Part shown: positions 53,204-61,410 of the stretch, one piece after another
How the letters are laid out: each line of letters starts with the position of its first letter
How positions within the stretch are numbered: position 1 is the stretch's first letter
Program-made: the position numbers and the translations under genes
The notes under the pieces: generated by a model
Told to the model about the DNA's origin: nothing
The model's input: only the letters and a program-made list of their open reading frames with translations
Databases searched by the model: none
Origin: Sphingomonas sp. SORGH_AS_0879
GTDB lineage: Bacteria; Pseudomonadota; Alphaproteobacteria; Sphingomonadales; Sphingomonadaceae
NCBI RefSeq assembly: GCF_030819175.1
Contig: NZ_JAUTBJ010000002.1
Location: 2,937,001-3,001,000 of the forward strand
Length of the DNA: 64,000 bases
Direction: 5' to 3'

Positions 53204-54591
53204 CGCTGCCACGGCGAGACCTGCGCGAGCTTGGCGACGAAGGAATTCGGCCCGAGACTTTCTTGGAACGCGAGCCATTCGGCGCGATGACGCGCAAGCA
53301 ACGCCAAGAGCTTCGCCTCAGCCTCGGCCGACGACATTCTGAGGGCATCGGCGGTTTCGCGGGCGACGCGGGCAACCGCGCGACGATGGATGGCAGAACC
53401 GGAGAGCGAGGCCAGATGGTCGAGGTGCAGTACACCGGCGATGGCATGCTCGCGAAGCGACGGGGTCATCAGCGTAAAGCCCGCGACCGCGCCTTTCTCG
53501 ATCTCGGGGGCGGACAGGTCCTCCCAAATATAGTTGGCGGCAGGCTCCTCAACGCCAGCCGCATGCATGCTGAGGCGACGCAACATGCAGGCAGCGCAGA
53601 TACCGCATTGCCGGCGCTTGCGCTCGAAGCTTACCTGCCGGGCACCCTGCCAGCACGAGCGGGTGTTCGCCCAGTTGGGCGGCTGCGCGAGCTTCTGCGC
53701 CGCTGTGACGGTCTCGCCTTTGGTCGACCAGATGCGGGGATACTCGTAACGCGGCGCATTGCCGGTCAAGGCTTCGAACAGCGCTTCGACCCGACAGGTA
53801 AAGGCGGGATGGACCCGATAGTCGGGGTGGCTTTGCCCCACGGTGACGAGGATCGGACCAAGGGCGCCCTGACCGCTTTCGGTCACTACGATCCGCTCTA
53901 CGTTGGCGAGCGCCGCAGCGATGCCTGTAATCACCGCGAATTTGAAACCCCGCGACCGCGCCGACGATTCGACCCGTTGGCCGACATCGAAACGCACCTG
54001 ATAGGGCACCGACATGAAGCGGCGTTCGCGAGGATCTTTGGAATGAGTGTCGGCGCCCCTGATGCCGAGGCGGACGCGCACGAGCCCGCCCTTTTCGGCA
54101 TCATCGACGAGCGCCGAAACAGCGCGGGAATCCACACCGTCACTATACGGCATGATCACGCGGTCGCGCACGTCGAAGCCGAGAGAGCCCTGTCCCACGC
54201 CCTCGATGTCGCGCATGCGTTGCACGAAGCTGACGATCCACTGATCGCCCGTTAGGAACGAAAGAGCATCCTCAAGTGCATTGTGGACTGCGGGATCCTC
54301 CCAACGATCGAGCGAATGGACGGCGACACGCAGGTCGAAGGAGCGTGCCCAGCCCCACGCTGGGCGTTTGACGCTAAGATCACAATATTCGACAGCAGCC
54401 GCGATGACGAGAAGGTCGACAAGTTCTGGACGCCAGCCGGTATAGAAATAGCTCTCGAGCCCAACGATTGAGAGATTGATTGCGGACCCGATATTGGCGG
54501 CGATCGCGCCGTCGCGAACGTCCGCGCCAAGCTCAACCGCATCGACCACGAACGCGGTCTCGCGTGAGGCATGATAGGTACGGGCGGTCAT
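53200..54591 (-). CDS. QueC-like PP-loop enzyme with N-terminal extension
   Basis: 463 aa. An unrecognised domain of about 140 residues precedes the ATP-pyrophosphatase motif SDGVDS (150-155, canonical SGGxDS; the second residue is Asp instead of Gly). VVTESGQGALGP (about 235-246) corresponds to the substrate loop of QueC. Zinc ligands are Cys313 and CGICAAC (329-335), as in QueC enzymes that make preQ0. QueC-like proteins occur in Qat and type IV CBASS anti-phage systems, but neither CD-NTase nor QatA/QatD is present here. Start overlaps the preceding gene (ATGA). Likely modifies a nucleobase or protein for defence; the substrate is unknown. Confidence 0.75.
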   Translation of the reverse strand: MTARTYHASRETAFVVDAVELGADVRDGAIAANIGSAINLSIVGLESYFYTGWRPELVDLLVIAAAVEYCDLSVKRPAWGWARSFDLRVAVHSLDRWEDPAVHNALEDALSFLTGDQWIVSFVQRMRDIEGVGQGSLGFDVRDRVIMPYSDGVDSRAVSALVDDAEKGGLVRVRLGIRGADTHSKDPRERRFMSVPYQVRFDVGQRVESSARSRGFKFAVITGIAAALANVERIVVTESGQGALGPILVTVGQSHPDYRVHPAFTCRVEALFEALTGNAPRYEYPRIWSTKGETVTAAQKLAQPPNWANTRSCWQGARQVSFERKRRQCGICAACMLRRLSMHAAGVEEPAANYIWEDLSAPEIEKGAVAGFTLMTPSLREHAIAGVLHLDHLASLSGSAIHRRAVARVARETADALRMSSAEAEAKLLALLARHRAEWLAFQESLGPNSFVAKLAQVSPWQR

Positions 54592-55157
54592 AGCGGGACT
54601 CCAGCGTCGAGATCGGTGAATTGGGCGCGGGTGCGGCGCGTCAGCGGCTCGCCCGTCCGCAGTGCGGCACGCGCCAGAACAGACAGATCGATTTGGCCGT
54701 GCGCCGCCTCGAAGCGGTTGCGCACGAACTCCGCGTTGCGGATGCTGTCATCACGCCGGACATGCTCTTCGACCTGGCGGTAATTGCAGAGCAGGCGGTC
54801 GGAGAACGCCTCCTCGGCAGCGAACTGAACGGCATCGTCGCCGGTGCGTCCGGTTGCTACGGCATCGATCGCGTTGCGCACGAAAGACGCCTCCAGCGGC
54901 GAGACGCAGCCGCGCCGGAGCGCGCCGAGATCTGCCAGAACTTGGTCCGCGAAGAGCGTCTGCTGCCCCAAAGGAGCAACAACGGAAGTGACCGACGCAA
55001 CAAGTGCCTGCCGGACTTCGGCGCGCCAGTCGGCGTGTGACGCGCGTGTCACGCTTTCGACGATCTCGTCTTGGGAGAACGCCTCCTTGTAAGCGCACTT
55101 TGCTGCATGGCGCCAACGAGGCTTCATCGGCAGAGATTTGTACGGGCCATCGCTCAT
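54588..55157 (-). CDS. Unrecognised protein paired with the QueC-like enzyme
   Basis: 189 aa from ATG 55157 (GGGGAG 9 nt upstream); the frame extends to 55232 but that part lies over the promoter. Residues 1-40 read SDGPYKSLPMKPRWRHAAKC and AYKEAFSQDEIVESV; the rest is helical (LLCNYRQVEEHVRRDDSIRN, AHGQIDLSVLARAALRTGE). No family identified. It is the first gene of the operon and translationally coupled to the QueC-like gene, so it is probably its partner or substrate. Confidence 0.65.
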   Translation of the reverse strand: MSDGPYKSLPMKPRWRHAAKCAYKEAFSQDEIVESVTRASHADWRAEVRQALVASVTSVVAPLGQQTLFADQVLADLGALRRGCVSPLEASFVRNAIDAVATGRTGDDAVQFAAEEAFSDRLLCNYRQVEEHVRRDDSIRNAEFVRNRFEAAHGQIDLSVLARAALRTGEPLTRRTRAQFTDLDAGVPL

Positions 55158-55201
55158 CGGATCGTGCTCCCCGCACTTTAAATGATGCGATGATCTGACA
55201 T

Positions 55202-55231
55202 TGTCAATATCCAACGATGGATAAACTGACA
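55202..55231 (-). promoter_or_regulatory. Promoter/operator of the composite defence operon
   Basis: Nested palindrome: TGTCA (55202-55206)/TGACA (55227-55231) around TATCCA (55208-55213)/TGGATA (55218-55223). On the minus strand the inner edge gives a consensus -35 TTGACA (55207-55202), followed about 19 nt later by an A/T-rich -10-like TTTAAA. A repressor bound here would cover the -35. The XRE protein is the obvious candidate. Confidence 0.6.
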
Positions 55232-56001
55232 TTTCTCTGTTCTGGTAGGTGACAGACGTGACCGGTTGATGCAGGAGGCCATAGTAGAGGTCCGAAGGTT
55301 AGGCAGGTTTGGCCGGGCTCAGACGATGGCGACACGATCAATAAGCGCGGAAGCATAGGGATGAGCATGCGAAGGGTGACCGGGCGCTCGGCCGAATTTT
55401 GCTTATCGTGGGATCAGTGGCGGCCTGTCGCAGCCAAAGTCGATAATCGGCGCCAGATGGCTTGCCTCTAATAGCATGAGTGGCGAGACGTATTCGTCAG
55501 ATTTATCCAGCGCGGGGCGCCGGTTGATGGGGGCGAACTGAGCCGCGCTTGTTCTGGGTTCAGTATATGTCGGCTACGGCTCTTTGCATGATGAAACCTG
55601 CCAGTCCGCAAACTGCCCGCTATGTCGTTCTGCGATGCCGGTCGGGCGAGCGCTGAACGACGGCTTCTGACGATAGCTGCCGTTCGGCAGGGCGCATACA
55701 AATGGCAGAAATGTCCCACGATGCGCCGGTTATTGTCGGCAATATTCGACCGATGCTAACCGTTCATGCCGCCTCTTGTGAATGTCTGATCATCAACGCT
55801 GGAAATAGCCGTATGCGGTGCTTCCAGCCAGTGTTCCCGGATTTGATACGTCAGAACTATAGTGGACGCGGGAACCCTCGGCGCGGAAGGCCGTGCTGGT
55901 CATGGTTGAGGCGAAATCCCGAGCGTAGCGCGCCGATTGAATGCTGCGGGAAGCGCGTAGAGTATCGGAGCGATCATCGCTGAAGGCTCCCGTCTCATCC
56001 T
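55232..56001. other. Gene-free gap between the defence operon and the transport cluster
   Basis: About 770 bp with only short, unconvincing frames on both strands. It contains a fragment around 55670 (ATAGCTGCCGTTCGGCAG) similar to a stretch near 40790 (GGTAGCTGCCGTTCG), the type of decayed intergenic sequence common in sphingomonads. It may mark a recombination boundary of the island. Confidence 0.45.
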
Positions 56002-56859
56002 TCAAGGGGCCTTTCGTAATTTGGCAGCGGCAAGATAGGCGAGCACTATGCCCGGAGCGGACCGGGCACGGTCAAGATAGCGGGCATTCGCGCGTTCCAG
56101 CGATGCCTCGAAGCCTGCCGCGAGGACCGGATCGCGCATGCGGAACAGGGCTGGAATGTCGACCGCCTCGCCTTTGTCGCGCATGGGCTGAGTTTGTTGG
56201 TAAATTTCGTCAAGCATGGCCATGGCGCGCTGACGCTCGACTTCTCCGAACGCCGGATCGGCTTCACGATTGACCTCCTGAAGCCAAGCCGCGATCAGCG
56301 TCGACAGGATCGAGCTGCTCGTTTGCAGTGGCCAGCACGCAGTGGCGCACGCGTTCAGGGCGGCACGCTCAGGACTGTGCGGTAATGCGGCTTCCTCGGC
56401 CGCTTCGATGCGGCGGCGTGTTGCGGTCCATTCACCACGATGCCTGGCAACGCCTGACGCTTCGGCGCGGTGCAGCGCTTGTACCTGGGCATAGGACGAT
56501 GCCGCGAGGCGCTCCGCCCCCATAGCAGTCAGGAAATGGTCGACGATCCTCTGCGGGATCGGCGACAGGTCGGCGCCCACAGCGACACACTCCACCCAGC
56601 GCAGCGCGACCTTGCCGCCGTCATCAGGCCCGGCATAAGCGATCAACGGATCCAGCAAGCCGGCTATTGCGAGCGGGTAGCCGAACCGGGTCGCATAGTC
56701 GGCGCTATCCCCCCCTTCGGTAGACACGCCCAAGGGGCTGCCCCCCGAGCCGTCCCAGGATGTGCCGCCGAAGCGAAGCGTGCTATTGGCGATATGGCTT
56801 TCCAGTCTGGCGAGCAGTGCGGCCTTGATCGCGGGATCGCCCCCAAAGGCGCCGGTCAT
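56002..56859 (-). CDS. Hypothetical helical protein coupled to thioredoxin
   Basis: 285 aa; its ATG overlaps the thioredoxin stop (ATGA). No family recognised. Mostly helical with RLESHIANSTLRFGGTSWDG near the start, a central ALRWVECVAVGADLSPIPQRIVDHFL, and the end RYLDRARSAPGIVLAYLAAAKL. The tight coupling suggests it works with the thioredoxin, perhaps as a redox client or carrier for the adjacent peptide-transport genes (inference). Confidence 0.55.
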   Translation of the reverse strand: MTGAFGGDPAIKAALLARLESHIANSTLRFGGTSWDGSGGSPLGVSTEGGDSADYATRFGYPLAIAGLLDPLIAYAGPDDGGKVALRWVECVAVGADLSPIPQRIVDHFLTAMGAERLAASSYAQVQALHRAEASGVARHRGEWTATRRRIEAAEEAALPHSPERAALNACATACWPLQTSSSILSTLIAAWLQEVNREADPAFGEVERQRAMAMLDEIYQQTQPMRDKGEAVDIPALFRMRDPVLAAGFEASLERANARYLDRARSAPGIVLAYLAAAKLRKAP

Positions 56860-57182
56860 AAATGGCTTTCAAGCCAGGCGGTCAATTGCCCGCGCGATTT
56901 CAGGCCGACCATCCGGTCGATCTCCATGCCGGCGCGATACAGCGCCAAGGTCGGCAGTGCCCTCGCCGCGAACGGCTTGGCGGTCCCCTGGTCCGCCTCG
57001 ACGTCGAGCTTGCAGATTTGCAACTCGTCGGCGAAGTCGGCCGCCAGATCGTCGAGGATCGGGGCTAGCGCTCGGCACGGGGCGCATGTCGGGGACCAGA
57101 GATCGAACAGGATCAAACCGTCTCGCTCCGCGATGACCGCGGCGACGTCCGAGCCCGTGACGTCGATAACCTTGCCCGTCAT
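56856..57182 (-). CDS. Thioredoxin-like protein with CAPC active site
   Basis: 108 aa thioredoxin fold: FDLWSPTCAPCRALAPILDDLA with CAPC in place of CGPC, the cis-Pro in RALPTLALYRAG, and no signal peptide, so cytoplasmic. An Ala in place of Gly in the CxxC is expected to shift redox potential. Coupled to the unknown protein downstream and 39 nt from the ABC transporter. Confidence 0.82.
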   Translation of the reverse strand: MTGKVIDVTGSDVAAVIAERDGLILFDLWSPTCAPCRALAPILDDLAADFADELQICKLDVEADQGTAKPFAARALPTLALYRAGMEIDRMVGLKSRGQLTAWLESHL

Positions 57183-57221
57183 GATGGTCGAAATCCTTTC
57201 TGCCGTCTCGTCGCGGCGATC

Positions 57222-59024
57222 TCAGTCGCCGGTCTTGGTCCGGTCGATGGCGGTGGCGATCGCGCCGCCATCCGCGAAGGTCAGCATATGGCTGTGGTGC
57301 GCCAGCAGCGTCTCGTCATGCACCACGCTGACGATCGTGGCGTCGGGCAGGGCGGCGCGGACGCTGTCGTAGAAATGGCGCGCATTGCCCGCATCGAGTG
57401 CGCTCGTTGCCTCGTCCAGGACCAGCAGCGTCGGGCGATGCAGCAGGACGCGAGCCAGCGCGATCCGCTGCTGCTCGCCGGGAGACAATTCCTCCTGCCA
57501 CAGGCGTAGCGCGTGCATCTCGGTGGCAAGATGGCCGAGCCGTGCTTGACCGAGCAATGCGGCGATTTCGGCATCGCCATGCTCCTCGGGCCGATCGGGG
57601 AAGCAGACCGCCGCCTTGAGCGTACCCTGCGGCAGGTAAAGCCGCTGCGGCACGAACATCGCCCGGCTGTCATGCGCCAGCGCAACGCTGCCCTGCCCGT
57701 CGGGCCACAGCCCCGCCAGCGCGCGCACGAGCGTCGACTTGCCGGTGCCCGAGGCGCCCCGCACCGCCCAGCGTTCGCCCTTGCGCACGGTCCAGTCGCC
57801 GACGATCGCCAGCTCCTCGCCATGCGGGCGGTGGAGCGCCAGATCTTGCGTCGCCAGGACGACACCCGGAGCGGTGCCCGTACCCACGGCAATTCCGGCA
57901 GGCCGCACATCGTCCAGTGCGTCGTCGAGTCCCTTCATACGGTTGAAGTAGCTGACTTGCTGACCGATCAGCTGATAGCTCTTGACGAAATAGCCGAGCT
58001 GCATCCCGAGCTGCCCGAAGGCGTCGCGGCCCGCCATCAACTGGCCGAAGGTCATGGTCCCTGCGAGATAGCCCGGCACCATGATGAACAACGGCAGGAC
58101 CGTCCCCATCCGGTCATAGACGCTGCCCGCCGCAGTGATGCCCAGCGAGCTGTAGATGACGGAGCGAAAATTGGTCCGCACCGCGTCGAACGCCTGATGC
58201 AACGCCTCGCGCTCGGTGGAGACCGCGCCCGATAGCCCGATCTGCGCGGCATTGCGCCGCACATGGATCAGCCCGGCACGGAAATCCGCCTCGCGGTGCT
58301 GCTGGCGCATCATCGCGCGGACGAAGGGCTGGCCGATCTTGGCCGTCAGCCACGAGCCGATCATCGCATAGGCAACGGCATACCAGACGGTGCTGCCCGG
58401 AATGGAAATTGCGGTGCCGCCCAGCGAGAAGCGGATCGGCGGCGCGGTCTCCAGCAGGATCATCGCGAAGGTGACGCCGGTCACGATCGACCCGATCAGC
58501 CGCATGACGATGTGCAGCGCGCCGATCGTCATGCCCAATGCGGCGGTGATCGCGTTCAGGTCGTCGGCGATACGCTGGTCGGGATTGTCGATGATCCGCA
58601 ACCGCTCGATCTCGGCATAGCGATTGCGGCTCATCCAGCGGTCGAGATAGTCGCGCGTCAGAAAGGTCCGCCAGCGGATGGACAAGAGTCCGTCGATGAA
58701 ATTCTCCGCCAGGATCATGGCGATCTGCATCGCCATGATCCCCAGGAACACGATCATCAGTGGCACCATCTGCGCCTGGTCGCGCTGTTCGATCGCGTCG
58801 AAGAAATGTTGCTGCCAGCGATTGGCGCGCAGCATGATGAACGCCGCGCCGAACTGGAAGAACAACAGGGTGATCAACGCGAACCAGGCGAACTTCCAGT
58901 CGGACGACCGCCAATAGCCGCTGACCAGCCGCCATGCGTCCGTCCATCGGGCAGTGGCGTCCTGGGGTGGGGCCAGGCCCGTCTCGCGACGGACCTCGCC
59001 GCTTTGGGTGGGTTGCGGCATCAT
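57222..59024 (-). CDS. SbmA/BacA-like ABC transporter, membrane and ATPase domains fused
   Basis: 600 aa. N-terminal about 330 residues form the ABC_membrane_2 type TM domain (FAWFALITLLFFQFGAAFIML, WRTFLTRDYLDRWMSRNRYAEIERL with the conserved WR/W motif, LPLFIMVPGYLAGTMTFGQLM). ATPase: Walker A GASGTGKST, signature LSPGEQQRIALAR, Walker B LLVLDEATSALD. Related proteins (YddA, BclA, SbmA-like) move peptides or peptide-like antibiotics across the inner membrane. 17 nt downstream of the TonB receptor gene. Confidence 0.82.
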   Translation of the reverse strand: MMPQPTQSGEVRRETGLAPPQDATARWTDAWRLVSGYWRSSDWKFAWFALITLLFFQFGAAFIMLRANRWQQHFFDAIEQRDQAQMVPLMIVFLGIMAMQIAMILAENFIDGLLSIRWRTFLTRDYLDRWMSRNRYAEIERLRIIDNPDQRIADDLNAITAALGMTIGALHIVMRLIGSIVTGVTFAMILLETAPPIRFSLGGTAISIPGSTVWYAVAYAMIGSWLTAKIGQPFVRAMMRQQHREADFRAGLIHVRRNAAQIGLSGAVSTEREALHQAFDAVRTNFRSVIYSSLGITAAGSVYDRMGTVLPLFIMVPGYLAGTMTFGQLMAGRDAFGQLGMQLGYFVKSYQLIGQQVSYFNRMKGLDDALDDVRPAGIAVGTGTAPGVVLATQDLALHRPHGEELAIVGDWTVRKGERWAVRGASGTGKSTLVRALAGLWPDGQGSVALAHDSRAMFVPQRLYLPQGTLKAAVCFPDRPEEHGDAEIAALLGQARLGHLATEMHALRLWQEELSPGEQQRIALARVLLHRPTLLVLDEATSALDAGNARHFYDSVRAALPDATIVSVVHDETLLAHHSHMLTFADGGAIATAIDRTKTGD

Positions 59025-59041
59025 CGGCGGGTCATCCTCGA

Positions 59042-61339
59042 TCAGAAAAAGCGATAGCCGACGGTCAGTCGCCAGCTACGCGGCTCGCCCAGCGGAATAT
59101 AGTTGTCGAACCGGGTCGGCGCATAGGATTTGCGGTCGAACAGGTTGCGGACGCCGACATTGATGTCGATGTCGCCGACCGACAGGAACCCGTTCAGATT
59201 GACCAGCGCGGCGCCATCGATCCGGTAGGTGTTCAGACGATCGATCGCCGAACTCGAACGGCCCGCCACCCCGGCCCCCAGACCGGCGCGCATGTCGTTG
59301 CCGACCTTGCGCTCATAGGACGCATAGAGGTTGTACACGTCGCGCGGCTGGCCGTTGACGGTGTTGCCGATCGTCCGCGTCGGCACAAGAAATGTGTAGC
59401 TGGTCCGCGTAAACGCCGCCGAAAGGGTCAGGCCGGCCAGCGGCGTGCCGCTGACGTTCAGGTCGATGCCTCGGCCCAGCTGTCCGGGCAGGGCGATCGA
59501 GAAACCGGGATGGAGCGGATCGCGGTCGATGAGGTTGCTCTGTCGGATACTGAAATAGGATGCGTTGATCAGCATGCGTTTGTCGAACAGGTCCCACTTG
59601 ATACCGGTTTCGGCATTGCGGCTCTTGATGTCGCCCAGCCTTTCCTTCGCGGCGTTCAGCGTGAACGTCGGCGTGTATCCATAGGCCAAGGTGCCGAACA
59701 CGGACAGCTTGCTGGTAATATCGACCACGGCCCCGAAATTGGGCGTGGTGGCCGTCGCATGGTTCGAATTGGGTCCGAAACCGGCGACGACCGAGGTGAA
59801 GTCCAAGATGTTGTGACGGACCGCCGCCATCAGGTGGATCGGACCGAAGCCAACGAGATATTGGCCGTAATAGCCACGCTGCTTGCCGATGATCGTCGAC
59901 CGCTCTCGATAGATCGTCGCGAGCGACGGCAGGGTTCCGCCGGGGGTGAGGAAGTTATAGGGGAACATATCCCCATCGGCGGCATAGATCGCATCAGTAT
60001 CGCTTTTCACATTGGTCGCGCCGACCACGATCTTGTGGTTCACCGGGCCGGTATCGAAGGCGATACGGGCAAAGCCGTCAACTGCATCGCTGGTCGACGT
60101 CTGGCGCACGCCGCTGCTGGACACGAGCAACAGGCCGTTGTTGTTCAAGACGGCGAAGGGGGAATATTGCGATAGCGCGAAGGTCGCGTTCTGATGCTGG
60201 CCGCGCAGTACGACGGTCAGCCAGTCGGTCAGCTTCTGGGTCAGTTCGGCATTGATCTGCGTCGTGCCATTACGAGCGAACTGCTCGCGCCCGCCCAGCA
60301 GCGGTCGGTCCCAGGCAACGTCGAACGGCTTTTTGGTCGCCTTGTTCAGCACGGTGTACGGCACCATGCCGAAATATTGCGTGCCCGCCACGCCGGAGAC
60401 GATGACATCGGTCGTCGCGTTCTTGTACCGCAGCGAGGGGGCGAACAGATAATCCTCGTTGCCGCGATAGCCGCCGAAATTGCGGTCGGCGGTCGCGGCC
60501 GTGGCGATGATGCGCGCGCTCAGGCGATTGTCGTCGGTCAGGGCCCGGTTGGCGTCGATGGTTCCCCGGACCAGGCCGAACGATCCGGTATCCATCGATG
60601 CGTAGAGCCGCTCCTCGGCATTGGGTTTCTTGGTGACGATGTTGATCGTGCCGCCCAGATTGTCACCGCCCAGCAGGATCGCGTCGGGGCCTTTCAGCAC
60701 CTCGATGCGCTCGATATTGACCAGCGACTGGGTCGTGCCCGCCGCAAAGCTGGAGCTGGAGACCGAGGGCAGGCCGTTGACCGCACCGTTCGAGTCGAAG
60801 CCACGCACCGAATAGCTGATGCCGCCCTGCACCGTGGCGGTGTTGACGACGACGCCGCCCGCATTGGCCAGACCCTCGGCGATGGTCTGCGCCTGTTGTC
60901 GTTCGAGCAGTTTCGCCGAGATGACCTGGGTGTTGCGCGCCTGTTCCCGAAGCGACTGGCCGAGCCGCGACGAACTGGTCGCGCCGCGGACGAGCACGCT
61001 GTCCTCTGCTTCGTTGGGCTGTGCGGTGACGACGACGTCGTTCAGGATGGAGATCGCGCCCGTATCGCTGACATCGACCGCGACGGGCAGGCCGCGCGTC
61101 GCCTGCGCGACAGCGTCACGCTCGGACCGGGCATTGACGACGGGCTTGGCGGTGATCCCGCGCACCGCGTCGGGATCGATGTTCAGCGGCTTGCCCCATT
61201 CCGCGGCGATCCGCTGCAACGCCTCGCTCAGCGGCAAGGCGGGTTGCGACATCACCCGGTCCTGCGCCGAAGCGACGCCCGGTGCGGTGGCGGCCACCAG
61301 CGCCAACAGGCTGGCGGCGACATAATGACGTGTACCCAT
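59042..61339 (-). CDS. TonB-dependent receptor with an N-terminal STN (secretin/TonB) domain
   Basis: 765 aa from ATG 61339 (GTRHYVAASLLALVAATAPGVASA signal peptide). Residues about 30-90 form an STN domain (LPLSEALQRIAAEWGKPLNI), which in FecA-type receptors signals to an anti-sigma factor; no anti-sigma or ECF sigma gene is visible here. TonB box DVVVTAQPNEAEDSVLVRG, plug (LKGPDAILLGGDNLGGTINIVTKKP) and a barrel ending YRFF. Siderophore-type receptor by family, but the genes around it suggest a peptide-like ligand. Confidence 0.9.
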   Translation of the reverse strand: MGTRHYVAASLLALVAATAPGVASAQDRVMSQPALPLSEALQRIAAEWGKPLNIDPDAVRGITAKPVVNARSERDAVAQATRGLPVAVDVSDTGAISILNDVVVTAQPNEAEDSVLVRGATSSSRLGQSLREQARNTQVISAKLLERQQAQTIAEGLANAGGVVVNTATVQGGISYSVRGFDSNGAVNGLPSVSSSSFAAGTTQSLVNIERIEVLKGPDAILLGGDNLGGTINIVTKKPNAEERLYASMDTGSFGLVRGTIDANRALTDDNRLSARIIATAATADRNFGGYRGNEDYLFAPSLRYKNATTDVIVSGVAGTQYFGMVPYTVLNKATKKPFDVAWDRPLLGGREQFARNGTTQINAELTQKLTDWLTVVLRGQHQNATFALSQYSPFAVLNNNGLLLVSSSGVRQTSTSDAVDGFARIAFDTGPVNHKIVVGATNVKSDTDAIYAADGDMFPYNFLTPGGTLPSLATIYRERSTIIGKQRGYYGQYLVGFGPIHLMAAVRHNILDFTSVVAGFGPNSNHATATTPNFGAVVDITSKLSVFGTLAYGYTPTFTLNAAKERLGDIKSRNAETGIKWDLFDKRMLINASYFSIRQSNLIDRDPLHPGFSIALPGQLGRGIDLNVSGTPLAGLTLSAAFTRTSYTFLVPTRTIGNTVNGQPRDVYNLYASYERKVGNDMRAGLGAGVAGRSSSAIDRLNTYRIDGAALVNLNGFLSVGDIDINVGVRNLFDRKSYAPTRFDNYIPLGEPRSWRLTVGYRFF

Positions 61340-61410
61340 ATTCAATTCCCCCCATGTCATTGATGGATAACAATCCGCGCCTGCCCTGCCGGGCATGTTC
61401 GCGGCCCTCT

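Noticed and set aside
53200..54591. Assignment of the QueC-like gene to a Qat or type IV CBASS system
   Set aside because: No QatA-type ATPase, TatD-like nuclease or CD-NTase is present within the operon, so the known system names would be unsupported.
55468..55983. Short frames (83 and 93 codons) in the gap after the defence operon
   Set aside because: No start signals, poor composition and no recognisable motifs; treated as decayed intergenic DNA.
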